Positions 32,944 to 41,428 are shown, counted from the stretch's first letter. The stretch is DNA of 64,000 nt from Phycisphaeraceae bacterium (GCA_028277745.1 JANQFR010000061.1:1-64000); one strand, 5' to 3'. A program made the numbers and translations. The notes: a model not told the origin generated them from the sequence alone.

Positions 32944-33874
32944 CGGCGGGCGTTTCCTCCTTGATCAATTCACGCAATGTCGCTCCGAGTTCTGCGTGAC
33001 GGAACGAATACCCCGCATCCAAGAGCTTCCTTGGGATGACACGGACACTGGCCAGGAACGACTCATCAGCGAGTTCGCCGAAGGCGAGCCGGGCGGCGAA
33101 CGCGGGCACGGGGATAATCGCCGGGCGTTTCAGGGCGGCGCCCAGCGCTTTGGTGAAATCGCGATTGACGACCGGCTCGGGCGAGACGGTGTTGACCGGC
33201 CCCTGTAGTTCGTCGTGCTCGATCGCAAAGCGGATCACGCGAACGACATCATCGAGGCTGATCCAGGACCAGTACTGCGAGCCGTCGCCGATCACGCCGC
33301 CGCCGCCGAGTTTGAAGATCGGCAGCATCTTGGCCAACGCCCCACCCTTGCGGCTGAGCACCACGCCGATGCGGAGACAGACAACCCGAATGCCCGCGTC
33401 CTGTGCGGGGCGGGTCGCCTCCTCCCAATCGGCGGCCACGTCGGCCAGGAAGCCGCCGCCGCGCGAAGTCGACTCGTCCAATACTTCACCCCCCCGGTCG
33501 CCGTAGACGCCCACCGCCGAGGCCTGGATCAGGACCGCGGGCTTGCGATCCAGTTCCGCCAAGGCGGCGCAGAGTTGGCGTGTTCTGGGAACCCGGCTTT
33601 CATAGATGGCCTGTTTCTTCGCCTTGGTCCACCGCCCGACAATCGGTTCGCCGGCCAGATTGACCACCGCGTCCAGGCCACGAAGTAATGCGGGGTCCAA
33701 ACCGTCGGCGTCGGCGGGCCAGTGGATATCAGTGTCGCGGCCGGACGGACTCCGCACCAGGCGATGGATGCCCCAGCTGTCTGCCTGGCAGGCGGCCAGC
33801 AACGCGGAGCCGATCATACCGGTGCTGCCTGAAACAGCGATCTGAGGGTGGCCGGGCGGAGAGGGGAGGGTCAT
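32936..33874 (-). CDS. TIGR01777 family SDR epimerase
   Basis: A 312-aa short-chain dehydrogenase-like protein of the YfcH type. The NAD(P) motif is SGSTGMIGSAL at the N terminus; then VNLAGEPIVGRWT, ASAVGVYGDRG, the conserved LRIGVVLSRKGGAL (about residues 175-188) and the C-terminal DUF1731 region ending RKLLDAGYSFRHAELGATLREL. The substrate is unknown. It heads the photolyase operon. Two ATGs are adjacent; I choose 33874 because TATGAT on the minus strand ends exactly six bases before it, whereas the ATG at 33877 would be only three bases away. Confidence 0.9.
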   Translation of the reverse strand: MTLPSPPGHPQIAVSGSTGMIGSALLAACQADSWGIHRLVRSPSGRDTDIHWPADADGLDPALLRGLDAVVNLAGEPIVGRWTKAKKQAIYESRVPRTRQLCAALAELDRKPAVLIQASAVGVYGDRGGEVLDESTSRGGGFLADVAADWEEATRPAQDAGIRVVCLRIGVVLSRKGGALAKMLPIFKLGGGGVIGDGSQYWSWISLDDVVRVIRFAIEHDELQGPVNTVSPEPVVNRDFTKALGAALKRPAIIPVPAFAARLAFGELADESFLASVRVIPRKLLDAGYSFRHAELGATLRELIKEETPADG

Positions 33875-33880
33875 CATTCC

Positions 33881-33886
33881 ATCATA
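33881..33886 (-). promoter_or_regulatory. -10 hexamer of photolyase operon promoter
   Basis: TATGAT (five of six) on the minus strand, six bases before ATG 33874 of the TIGR01777 gene, with no Shine-Dalgarno between. This suggests a leaderless five-gene mRNA. Confidence 0.5.
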
Positions 33887-33919
33887 GGCGTCGAAGCGTG
33901 TTCGAGACGGTATTGGGTC

Positions 33920-33925
33920 TATACT
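33920..33925 (+). promoter_or_regulatory. -10 hexamer of polyketide cassette promoter
   Basis: TATACT (five of six) lies eight bases before the methyltransferase ATG 33934. The 59-bp divergent gap therefore holds two back-to-back -10 elements only 33 bp apart, both next to start codons. Confidence 0.45.
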
Positions 33926-33933
33926 TGACCTGC

Positions 33934-34647
33934 ATGCCCGCCTCTTTAAACCTTGCATCCCGCGAGCTGACGCCCGAAGTGATGGACGATCCGTCCCTGG
34001 ATGCGGCGCTTCATCGGCAGGCCTTGCGGGGGCTGGCGCGGATCAACGCCGTGTCGGGCAGCGCCCGGTTGCTGTGGACGGCCATCGAACGGGCTCTGGC
34101 GAACATTGAAAAACGGCCTATCCGCGTGTTGGACCTGGCGTGTGGGGGAGGAGATGTCACGCTGGCCTTGGCCCGGCTGGGCGTCCGGCGTCACGTTGAT
34201 ATCGAAGTGGTCGGATGCGACATCAGCCCCACCGCTCTCGAACATGCCAGGGCCATGGCGGATGGCAGCGGCCTGCCCGTCAGATTCATTCAACAGGACG
34301 TGCTCCGCGAGCCGCCGCCGGCCGGTTTTGATCTATGCGTCAGCAGCCTCTTCCTGCATCACCTTCAGCGGGATCAGGCCGTCCGGGTCATGAGATGCAT
34401 GGCTGAAGCGGCTGATGGGGTGTTGATCAATGATCTCCGCCGAAGCGCCGGCGGCCTGGCCGCGGCGCAACTGGGCGTCCGGGTGCTGACCCGATCGCCG
34501 GTGGTGCACGTGGACGGACCGCGGTCGGTTCGGGCGGCCTTCACGCAGCAGGAGATGCGCGAGATGGCGGAGGAGGCCGGGATGCACGGCGCCCAAGTCA
34601 CGCGGAGGTTTCCGTTCCGGATGCTGTTAAGTTGGAGACGAGGTTGA
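33934..34647 (+). CDS. Class I SAM-dependent methyltransferase
   Basis: A 237-aa methyltransferase. Motif I is VLDLACGGGDVTLAL (about residues 64-78), followed by an acidic strand end VVGCDISPTALEHAR and the motif IV region FDLCVSSLFLHHLQ. The C-terminal half (GVLINDLRRSAGGLAAAQLGV) resembles enzymes that methylate small aromatic or polyketide products. It is the first gene of a three-gene cassette with a FAD reductase and a type III polyketide synthase, so its likely substrate is the synthase product. The frame is open upstream, but ATG 33934 gives the expected N terminus. Its stop overlaps the next start. Confidence 0.88.
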   Translation: MPASLNLASRELTPEVMDDPSLDAALHRQALRGLARINAVSGSARLLWTAIERALANIEKRPIRVLDLACGGGDVTLALARLGVRRHVDIEVVGCDISPTALEHARAMADGSGLPVRFIQQDVLREPPPAGFDLCVSSLFLHHLQRDQAVRVMRCMAEAADGVLINDLRRSAGGLAAAQLGVRVLTRSPVVHVDGPRSVRAAFTQQEMREMAEEAGMHGAQVTRRFPFRMLLSWRRG

Positions 34648-35783
34648 ACCGTCAGTACGACATCGCGGTCATCGGGGCCGGGCCGGCAGGCGCGCTCGCC
34701 GCCAGGCAATGCGCCCTGAGCGGCTGCCGGGTGGTGCTGATCGACAAGTCGGTTTTTCCTCGCCCCAAGGTTTGCGGATGCTGCGTCAACCCGTGGGCGA
34801 TGAGCACGCTGGAGCGCGTCGGCCTGGGTGGGCTGCTTGAAGGCCTCGGCGCCCTGCCGGTGTCACAGCTCCGGCTGTCGGCCGCCGGCCGCGAAGCGAC
34901 GCTACAACTCCACGGCGGGGTCAGCATTTCCCGCAGCGCGATGGACGAGGCGTTGATCGCCTCGGCCAGCCGGGCGGGAGCCGAGTTGCGCCTGGGCGCC
35001 GCCGCGGTTTACGACGGATTGGTGTCTGGGAAACAACGAATCACGGTTGGGAAAGAGACGCTGACCGCACGTGTTCTTATCGTCGCCGACGGATTAGGCG
35101 GCCGGTTTCTCAAGGATCATCCGGATTACCCGGTTCGGTTGGCGCCGCGCTCGCATATCGGGTGCGGAACCGTGGCGGACGACGCGGGCGACGTGCCCCA
35201 GGGCGCGATCGTCATGGCGTGTGGGCGCGGCGGCTATGTGGGGCGTGTGCGGCTGGAAGACGGCCGGGTGGACGTCGCAGCGGCGTTCGATCCGGCGTTC
35301 GTCAAAGCCCAAGGCGGACCGGGGCGTGCGGCCGAAACCGTGATGACTCAGGCCGACCACTCCAAGGTCACCGGCTTGGCTCAGTGCCGATGGCGCGGCA
35401 CGCCGGCCTTGACGCGCCGACGGCCGAGGGCGGGCGAACGGTTATTCGTGGCGGGAGACGCGGCGGGCTACGTCGAGCCATTCACCGGGGAGGGCATCGC
35501 CTGGGCGCTGGCCGGCGGCGCTGCGGTCGCAGAGTTGGCGGTCGATGGGGCCCGTGGATGGGACGCTCGACTGCCGAGCGAGTGGGAGAGACGATATTAC
35601 AAGATGATTCAACGCCGGCAATGGAAGTGTCGCTTCATCAGCGGGCTGCTTCGTCGGCCGGGTCTGACGAAGACCGTGGTGGCGGCGTTGTCCCGGGCGC
35701 CCGGTCTGATTCGACCGATCATCGAAGGCGCGGCCACGCCCGACTCGCCGAAATGGAGTGTGAAAACGCCATGCAACTCATAG
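34644..35783 (+). CDS. FAD-dependent oxidoreductase, geranylgeranyl reductase type
   Basis: A 379-aa flavoprotein. The FAD motif GAGPAGALAARQCALSGC starts near residue 11, followed by the family PRPKVCGCCVNPWAM (about 38-52), and the second FAD motif LFVAGDAAGYVEPFTGEGIAWAL (about 270-292). Members of this group reduce isoprenoid double bonds or hydroxylate/oxidise polyketides and quinones. Between a methyltransferase and a type III synthase, it probably tailors the polyketide. TTG 34644 is chosen because GGAG lies six bases before it and it overlaps the upstream stop (TTGA). Confidence 0.88.
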   Translation: MNRQYDIAVIGAGPAGALAARQCALSGCRVVLIDKSVFPRPKVCGCCVNPWAMSTLERVGLGGLLEGLGALPVSQLRLSAAGREATLQLHGGVSISRSAMDEALIASASRAGAELRLGAAAVYDGLVSGKQRITVGKETLTARVLIVADGLGGRFLKDHPDYPVRLAPRSHIGCGTVADDAGDVPQGAIVMACGRGGYVGRVRLEDGRVDVAAAFDPAFVKAQGGPGRAAETVMTQADHSKVTGLAQCRWRGTPALTRRRPRAGERLFVAGDAAGYVEPFTGEGIAWALAGGAAVAELAVDGARGWDARLPSEWERRYYKMIQRRQWKCRFISGLLRRPGLTKTVVAALSRAPGLIRPIIEGAATPDSPKWSVKTPCNS

Positions 35784-36892
35784 GAATCGGCACCGCCCGA
35801 CCCGACGCCTGGATGACGCAAGAACAAGCTGCGCTGGCGGCAGCGGATTGTTCGTGCGAAACCGAGCCCCAGCGACGTCTGCTGAATATGCTCTATCGCA
35901 AAACCAACGTCAAGAAACGCGGCAGCGTGCTGCTATCCAACGGTGTGCAAAACGGTGGCAAACCCCACGCCGCCGCCGAAGCGGCGTCCGAGTTACAGAA
36001 GTTCTATCCGCCTTCCAATGAACCAAACGGTTCGGAGGTAAGAGGCCCTTCGGTCGCCGCTCGGATGCAGGCATACATAGAGCATGCGTTGCCGATGGCC
36101 GAACGCGCCGTGCGCCGATCGCTTGAAAAGGCCGGGGTTCGTGCAAACCAGATCGATCAGCTGATCACTGTTTCCTGCACGGGATTCGCGGCGCCGGGCG
36201 TTGACCTGCGGCTGATGGACCGCCTGGGCATGAGGCCGAACGCGGAACGCACCTGCGTCGGGTTCATGGGCTGCCACGGCGCACTCAACGGCTTACGGGT
36301 CGGGCGGGCCTTAACCCGCGACAAGGGCGGGCTCACCCTGATGCTGGCGGTGGAATTATGCACACTCCATTTTCAATATGGATGGGAGACGGATCGCGTC
36401 GTGGCCAACGCGTTATTCAGCGACGGCGCCGCGGCGGTGGTGGGCGCCGGACAAGCAGAGGGGCATACGGGATGGCGCGTGGCGGATAACGTGTCTTACG
36501 TGATCCCGGATTCATCTGAAGATATGAGTTGGACCATCGGCGACCACGGTTTTGAGATGACTTTATCGCCGCACGTGCCGGGCCGGATCAAACAATGCCT
36601 CCGGGAATGGATCAGCACGTGGCTGAGGGAGCATAAGCTGACGATTGAAAACGTGAACGCCTGGGCGATCCATCCCGGCGGACCCAGGGTGATCCAATCC
36701 GTGGAGGAGGCGCTGGGGCTGGCGCCGGACGCCGGCGAGATGTCGCGTCAGGTGCTTTCCGAATGCGGAAACATGTCGAGCCCCACGGTCTTGTTTATCA
36801 TCGAACGTTTGCGGCAAAACGGCGTCACGGGGCCGTGCGTCGCCCTCGCGTTCGGCCCGGGGTTGACGGCTGAGGCCACGCTGTTGATCTAA
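35771..36892 (+). CDS. Type III polyketide synthase
   Basis: A 373-aa homodimeric chalcone/stilbene-synthase-like enzyme that condenses an acyl-CoA starter with malonyl-CoA. The triad is intact: Cys136 in SCTGFAAPGVDL, His301 in HPGGPR, and Asn334 in ECGNMSSPTV. The terminal GFGPGLT-like motif is present as AFGPGLTAEA. Bacterial members make alkylpyrones, alkylresorcinols or tetrahydroxynaphthalene; which of these applies here is not readable. It overlaps the FAD reductase gene by 13 bp. ATG 35753 in the same frame would add six residues. The synthase, methyltransferase and reductase probably form one pathway. Confidence 0.93.
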   Translation: MQLIGIGTARPDAWMTQEQAALAAADCSCETEPQRRLLNMLYRKTNVKKRGSVLLSNGVQNGGKPHAAAEAASELQKFYPPSNEPNGSEVRGPSVAARMQAYIEHALPMAERAVRRSLEKAGVRANQIDQLITVSCTGFAAPGVDLRLMDRLGMRPNAERTCVGFMGCHGALNGLRVGRALTRDKGGLTLMLAVELCTLHFQYGWETDRVVANALFSDGAAAVVGAGQAEGHTGWRVADNVSYVIPDSSEDMSWTIGDHGFEMTLSPHVPGRIKQCLREWISTWLREHKLTIENVNAWAIHPGGPRVIQSVEEALGLAPDAGEMSRQVLSECGNMSSPTVLFIIERLRQNGVTGPCVALAFGPGLTAEATLLI

Positions 36893-36946
36893 TCCAGAAC
36901 CCGCTGGGCTGCGGCGCATCAAGGCAAACCTAAACGACGGCCTGAT

Positions 36947-36970
36947 CGCATCCTATTTAGAACGGATGCG
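36947..36970. terminator. Hairpin between convergent genes
   Basis: CGCATCC (36947-36953) and GGATGCG (36964-36970) form a perfect 7-bp stem with a 10-nt loop in the 89-bp gap between the polyketide synthase and DUF547 genes. No U-tract follows on either strand, so termination is only a possibility. Confidence 0.3.
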
Positions 36971-36981
36971 GGGCTCCGGCC

Positions 36982-38019
36982 TCACGGAAGGTTCTTCTGG
37001 TCATTGAGCTTCCAGTCGTACTCGATCCACTGGATGGACGGCGGGTTGGACGGGTTAACGCCGGGGACCCGCTCGGCGATGTAACCGGTCACGGTATGGT
37101 CTGTGCTCATCTGTTTGAAATCGCCGGCGAACCACTCGAACAGCTTGGTCAGTTTGATCCGCCGCGGGCCTTCCTGAATAAACCAGCGCGGCCCGGCGAA
37201 GACGACCGCTTCCTGATCCGCTAACTGTTCTTCTAACTTCGCCCCAACGTACGCCTCACGTCGAAGCGGCGGGCATGAGTAAGCCGCGCACACCAAGGCC
37301 CAATGAATCCTGGGCTCCTTGAACCTTGGCCGGATCCGCTCGTGCTCGATCTGATCAAGGCTCAACGTTTCACCCGCAACGCGCCAACGCGCCGCATCCC
37401 AACGCTGGGCCTTGGGGATATCCATGATGGACGCGAGTTTCCCGCCGTCATCATGATCGAGGATCAGGCGAACGGTGAACGCGTTATAGGCGTTGATTAA
37501 GAACGCAAGTTTTTCATCGCGACTCAATGAATCGAAATCGGCGTTGCCGAGCGACGTGAGATACGCATTGAGTTCCGCCGCATCGCGATTGAACCCGTCG
37601 TAATCAAGACCGCCTTGCGCGTTGACGTGCCGGGCGACCAGATCATCCCAGGCCGAGTGGTCAAAAACCGCTCCGTCGGTGTCCTGAGCGTAAGCCTCTT
37701 CCATCACCACCGCAGGCGGCCCGAAGATGGCGATCAGTAAGCCGCGGACCTGCGCCGCGTGGCTCTGGGCGTACGCCCCGGCAGCCAGCGCCAAGACCGA
37801 TGTTGAGGTCAAAATCACCGCCGCTTTTTTCAGGTGTCGACTCTTCATCCGGATCACTCCGATCAGTCCCGCCCCGAATCCCATGCTCGCCAGGACCGCC
37901 GCGATAAACGCCAGGGCTCCCGACCGCGCTGCCGCTTCATCCCACGGCAAAACCACCAGAACCGCCGCGATCCCGGCGACCAACGCCAGATACGCCGCGA
38001 TGGTCCACATCCGCGCCAT
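36982..38019 (-). CDS. DUF547 protein with N-terminal membrane domain
   Basis: A 345-aa protein. Three hydrophobic segments occupy residues 1-90 (AAYLALVAGIAAVLVVLPW; GALAFIAAVLASMGFGAGLIGVI; AVILTSTSVLALAAGAYAQ). The rest is a DUF547 domain with DSLSRDEKLAFLINAYNAFTVRLIL and the hallmark HWALVCAAYSCPPLRREAY (near residue 240), where the Cys/His pattern suggests a papain-like fold. The function is unknown. The ATG at 38019 is preferred to GTG 38022 because TAAGAT on the minus strand ends six bases before it, as in the divergent uvrB. Confidence 0.85.
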   Translation of the reverse strand: MARMWTIAAYLALVAGIAAVLVVLPWDEAAARSGALAFIAAVLASMGFGAGLIGVIRMKSRHLKKAAVILTSTSVLALAAGAYAQSHAAQVRGLLIAIFGPPAVVMEEAYAQDTDGAVFDHSAWDDLVARHVNAQGGLDYDGFNRDAAELNAYLTSLGNADFDSLSRDEKLAFLINAYNAFTVRLILDHDDGGKLASIMDIPKAQRWDAARWRVAGETLSLDQIEHERIRPRFKEPRIHWALVCAAYSCPPLRREAYVGAKLEEQLADQEAVVFAGPRWFIQEGPRRIKLTKLFEWFAGDFKQMSTDHTVTGYIAERVPGVNPSNPPSIQWIEYDWKLNDQKNLP

Positions 38020-38025
38020 CACACA

Positions 38026-38031
38026 ATCTTA
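38026..38031 (-). promoter_or_regulatory. -10 hexamer of DUF547 gene
   Basis: TAAGAT (four of six) on the minus strand, six bases before ATG 38019. The weak match is offset by the spacing, which equals that of four other genes in the window. Confidence 0.4.
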
Positions 38032-38066
38032 CCCCCATGCCGCGGGGAGTATTCCCGGCCTCGGAC

Positions 38067-38072
38067 TACAAT
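38067..38072 (+). promoter_or_regulatory. -10 hexamer of leaderless uvrB promoter
   Basis: TACAAT (five of six), six bases before the uvrB ATG at 38079, with no Shine-Dalgarno. No convincing -35 or LexA-type box is seen nearby. Confidence 0.5.
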
Positions 38073-38078
38073 ATCGTC

Positions 38079-40241
38079 ATGTCTGAACCCACCCGTTTTC
38101 AACTTGTCAGCGAACACCGCCCCACCGGCGACCAGCCGGCCGCGATCGACGCCCTCGCCCACGGCATCGAAGCGGGCGATCAATACCAGACGCTCCTCGG
38201 CGCCACCGGTACGGGCAAAACCTTCACGATGGCCAACGTGATCGCCGCCGTAAACAGGCCCACGCTCGTCATCAGCCATAACAAGACGCTCGCCGCCCAG
38301 CTCTACGAGGAGTTCAAGGAGCTCTTCCCCGACAACGCGGTCTGCTACTTCGTGTCTTACTACGATTACTATCAGCCGGAAGCCTATATCCCCCAACGCG
38401 ATATCTATATCGAAAAAGACTCCTCCCGCAACGATGACCTCGACCGGCTCCGGTTGGCGGCCACGACCGCCCTGGTCTCCCGGCGTGACGTGATCGTCGT
38501 CGCTTCCGTCTCCTGCATCTTTGGCCTCGGTTCACCCGACGAATACAAAAAATCGGTCATCTCGATCAATGTCGGCCAGATGATCAACCGGCAGGACCTC
38601 CTCCGCGGCTTGGCCGATCTGCAGTACACGAGGAGTGACTACGAACTGTCCCGCGGCAAGTTTCGGGTCCGCGGCGATGTCATCGAAATCTACCCCGCCG
38701 CCGAGGAATACGCCTTCCGCATTGAAATGTTTGGCGACGAGATCGAATCGTTGGCGCTGATTCACCCGACCACCGGCGAATTGCTCGCGGACGAAAAGAC
38801 CATCGCCGTTTTCCCCGCCGTTCATTATGTGATGCCGGAAAACCAGCTTCAGTCCGCGGTGGACGCGATCCGGGAAGAGCTCGATCGACAAACCCTGCAC
38901 CTCCGCTCCCACGGCAAACTCCTGGAAGCCCAACGGCTGCAGGCCCGCACGCGATACGACCTTGAGATGATCGAAGAGGTCGGATACTGCTCGGGCGTCG
39001 AGAATTACTCGCGCCACTTTGATGGACGGCCCGCAGGCTCCAGGCCCTACACCCTGCTCGATTACTTTCCCGACGCGCAATCCGGCGAATATCAGGGCGG
39101 CTACGTCGATGGCTCGCGCGACGATGTCGAATACCTCGAAACACGTAATCGCGGCGGCGGCGACTGGCTCATGATGATCGATGAGTCCCACGTCACCGTA
39201 CCCCAGATCCGCGCGATGTACAACGGCGACCAGGCCCGCAAACGCGTTCTGGTCGATCACGGATTCCGCCTGCCATCGGCCCTGGACAACCGGCCGCTGA
39301 CGTTCGAGGAGGTCGAGAAACAATGGCCTCAGGTGCTCTTCGTCTCCGCGACGCCCGGCCCCTACGAGCTTGAAAAATGTGAGGGGCGTGTGGTCGAACA
39401 GGTCATCCGCCCGACAGGGCTGGTCGATCCGGTCATCGAAGTCCGCCCCGCGGACGGCCAGGTCAACGATGCCATCGATGAGGTGAAAAGCCGCATCGAA
39501 TCGGGCGAGCGCTCATTGATCACCACCCTGACCAAGCGGCTCGCGGAAGACCTGGCGACCTACCTTGCGGGTCAGGGCGTCAAGTGCCGCTATCTCCATA
39601 GCGAGATCGACACGCTCGATCGGGTCACCATCCTGCGTGAGTTGCGCGAGGGTGAATTTGACGTGCTGGTCGGGGTCAACCTGCTCCGCGAAGGCCTCGA
39701 CCTGCCGGAAGTCAGTTTCGTAGGCATCATGGATGCGGACAAGACCGGCTTCCTCCGGAGCGGGACGTCCCTGATTCAGCAGATCGGCCGCGCGGCCCGC
39801 AACGTCAACGCGTTTGTCGTCCTCTACGCCGATGAAGTCACGCCAGCCATGCAGGAAGCCATCGACGAAACCGAGCGCCGCCGCGCCAAGCAGCTGGCTT
39901 ACAACCAGGAGCACGACATTACGCCAAGGACGGTGAAAAAGGCGATCCGCAAGGGCATCGAGATCGAGCTTCGAGCCCGTAAGACCGCGATGGATGCGCT
40001 CAATAACGACGAGAAAGAATACGACCGCTCTGAATTAATCGCCGAACTCGAAAAGCAGATGCTGGAAGCGGCCCAGTCGCTTGAATTCGAGAAGGCCGCT
40101 GAGCTCCGCGATAAGGTCCAACAGATCAAGGCCAGCCCGGCGATGGGCAAAGTCAAGCTGGACAAAAAATCCAGCCGCAAACCCAAACCCGGCGCCCCCG
40201 GAACCAAGGTGATGAAGCGTAGAAAGAAATCTGCGCGTTGA
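38079..40241 (+). CDS. uvrB: Excinuclease ABC subunit B
   Basis: UvrB verifies DNA damage in nucleotide excision repair and hands it to UvrC. The 720-aa protein is complete: Walker A GATGTGKTFT (about residues 42-51), the beta-hairpin region YYDYYQPEAYIPQRD, Walker B MIDESHVTVPQ (near residue 367), the helicase motifs LFVSATPG, VGVNLLREGLDLPE and QQIGRAARN, and the C-terminal UVR motif for UvrC (LEKQMLEAAQSLEFEKAAELRDK). It stands alone, divergent from DUF547. Its stop codon contributes the first base of a repeat element. Confidence 0.97.
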   Translation: MSEPTRFQLVSEHRPTGDQPAAIDALAHGIEAGDQYQTLLGATGTGKTFTMANVIAAVNRPTLVISHNKTLAAQLYEEFKELFPDNAVCYFVSYYDYYQPEAYIPQRDIYIEKDSSRNDDLDRLRLAATTALVSRRDVIVVASVSCIFGLGSPDEYKKSVISINVGQMINRQDLLRGLADLQYTRSDYELSRGKFRVRGDVIEIYPAAEEYAFRIEMFGDEIESLALIHPTTGELLADEKTIAVFPAVHYVMPENQLQSAVDAIREELDRQTLHLRSHGKLLEAQRLQARTRYDLEMIEEVGYCSGVENYSRHFDGRPAGSRPYTLLDYFPDAQSGEYQGGYVDGSRDDVEYLETRNRGGGDWLMMIDESHVTVPQIRAMYNGDQARKRVLVDHGFRLPSALDNRPLTFEEVEKQWPQVLFVSATPGPYELEKCEGRVVEQVIRPTGLVDPVIEVRPADGQVNDAIDEVKSRIESGERSLITTLTKRLAEDLATYLAGQGVKCRYLHSEIDTLDRVTILRELREGEFDVLVGVNLLREGLDLPEVSFVGIMDADKTGFLRSGTSLIQQIGRAARNVNAFVVLYADEVTPAMQEAIDETERRRAKQLAYNQEHDITPRTVKKAIRKGIEIELRARKTAMDALNNDEKEYDRSELIAELEKQMLEAAQSLEFEKAAELRDKVQQIKASPAMGKVKLDKKSSRKPKPGAPGTKVMKRRKKSAR

Positions 40242-40291
40242 AGCCGCAGATCCGGACCTTCGGCCGCCTGCGGCGTCCTCAGGACCGGCTT
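40241..40291. repeat. AAGCCGG inverted-repeat element, copy C
   Basis: A 51-bp copy beginning at the last base of the uvrB stop. Arms AAGCC (40241-40245) and GGCTT (40287-40291) enclose GGAC/GTCC and GCCGC/GCGGC stems. Positions 40251-40291 match copy B (9866-9906) at 40 of 41 bases, although copies lie 30 kb apart. The left half is shorter than in B. Confidence 0.75.
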
Positions 40292-40305
40292 CATGCCTAC
40301 AACAA

Positions 40306-40352
40306 AACGACCACGCCCCGCCGGATGAACGGCGGGGCGCGGGGTGGTCGTT
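40306..40352 (-). terminator. Strong hairpin terminator between uvrB and thioredoxin-like gene
   Basis: AACGACCAC (40306-40314) pairs with GTGGTCGTT (40344-40352), and CCCCGCCG with CGGCGGGG inside. Read on the minus strand the stem is followed by TTTTG, fitting an intrinsic terminator for the thioredoxin-like gene; the plus strand has no T-tract. Confidence 0.65.
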
Positions 40353-40370
40353 CACGATACCGTCAAACCG

Positions 40371-41318
40371 TTACTGATCCTCAGGGGCTTGCGGCGCCTG
40401 CTGGACCTGCTCGAGTTGCTGCCGGGCCTGGGTCAGGGCCGAAGCGATCTCGCTGTCGGGGTCGATGGCGATGGCCTCATCGATCAGCCGCGTCGAGGCG
40501 GGCAGGTCACCCGTCTGCATCGCGATCTGGGCCTTGGTCGCGGTGAGGAACTGACGGGCCTGGGTGGTGATGTCTTCCTCGGCCAGGATCTGGTCGATCC
40601 GGGCGTCGGCGCCGGCGAAGTCGCCGGTCTGCAGCATCGGCATGATCCGCATCATCAGGGCCTGCATCCGGATCGCTTCCATGACCGGCTCGTACTGCTC
40701 CTTGAGGCCGGCGGCGTTATCCGCGTCGAGGGCGATGATCTGCTCGATCTGATCGGCGTAGACCATGGCGGCCAGCTGGGGCCCCACGGCCTGGAGGGCC
40801 TCGTCGAGGAGCCTGGCTTTCTCCACGCCCTCGGCCTCGGCGGCGGCCGCCATCGCGGCGTCGCGCTTGGCCTTCTGGGCCTTGAGCTGCTCCAGGTGCG
40901 CGACGTACGCCTCCGCCCCGCCGGGCTGGTAGCCAGTCATGGCATACGCCTTGCCGTCGGCGTCAACCAGCGCGATCGTGGGGAAGCCCTGCACCGCCAG
41001 CTTCGACGACCACTCAGCGTTCTGCTGCTTGACGTCTTCCGCGATCGGCTTGTTCTGCGGGAAATCCATCTCCACCAACACGAATTCATCACCGGCGTAA
41101 GCCTTGAAATCGTCCTGGCTGAACACCTCTTCATCGAGCTTGACGCACCAGCTGCACCAGTCCGAGCCGGTGAAGTCGATCAGGACATCTTTGTTCTCGG
41201 CTTTGGCTTGTTCGAGGGCGGCCGCCATGTTGTCCGTCCATCCGGCCCCGGCGGCCTGGACGAAGAGGGGGGCCGCGGCGATCGCCAACGCCGCCGCGAT
41301 AGGTCGGGTCCATTTCAT
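40371..41318 (-). CDS. Exported thioredoxin-fold protein with TPR-like tail
   Basis: A 315-aa protein with a signal peptide (RPIAAALAIAAAPLFVQA, cut near residue 22), a thioredoxin-like domain of the DsbD-gamma/YyaL type with WCSWC at 54-58 and the cis-proline in VQGFPTIALVDADGKAY, and a helical C-terminal half that resembles tetratricopeptide repeats. It probably handles disulfides in the periplasm. A TTG at 41330 opens the frame, but ATG 41318 has GGAG seven bases upstream and gives a standard signal peptide. Confidence 0.87.
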   Translation of the reverse strand: MKWTRPIAAALAIAAAPLFVQAAGAGWTDNMAAALEQAKAENKDVLIDFTGSDWCSWCVKLDEEVFSQDDFKAYAGDEFVLVEMDFPQNKPIAEDVKQQNAEWSSKLAVQGFPTIALVDADGKAYAMTGYQPGGAEAYVAHLEQLKAQKAKRDAAMAAAAEAEGVEKARLLDEALQAVGPQLAAMVYADQIEQIIALDADNAAGLKEQYEPVMEAIRMQALMMRIMPMLQTGDFAGADARIDQILAEEDITTQARQFLTATKAQIAMQTGDLPASTRLIDEAIAIDPDSEIASALTQARQQLEQVQQAPQAPEDQ

Positions 41319-41428
41319 ATTGAGCTCCAAGTAAACGGGTTAGTGAAAAAGTCCGTTGTCTCCCAACCTTACTGCATCGATCGGCCGCGGGTTCAATAAT
41401 ATGAGAAAGGATCTGCCCCGCGAACGGA

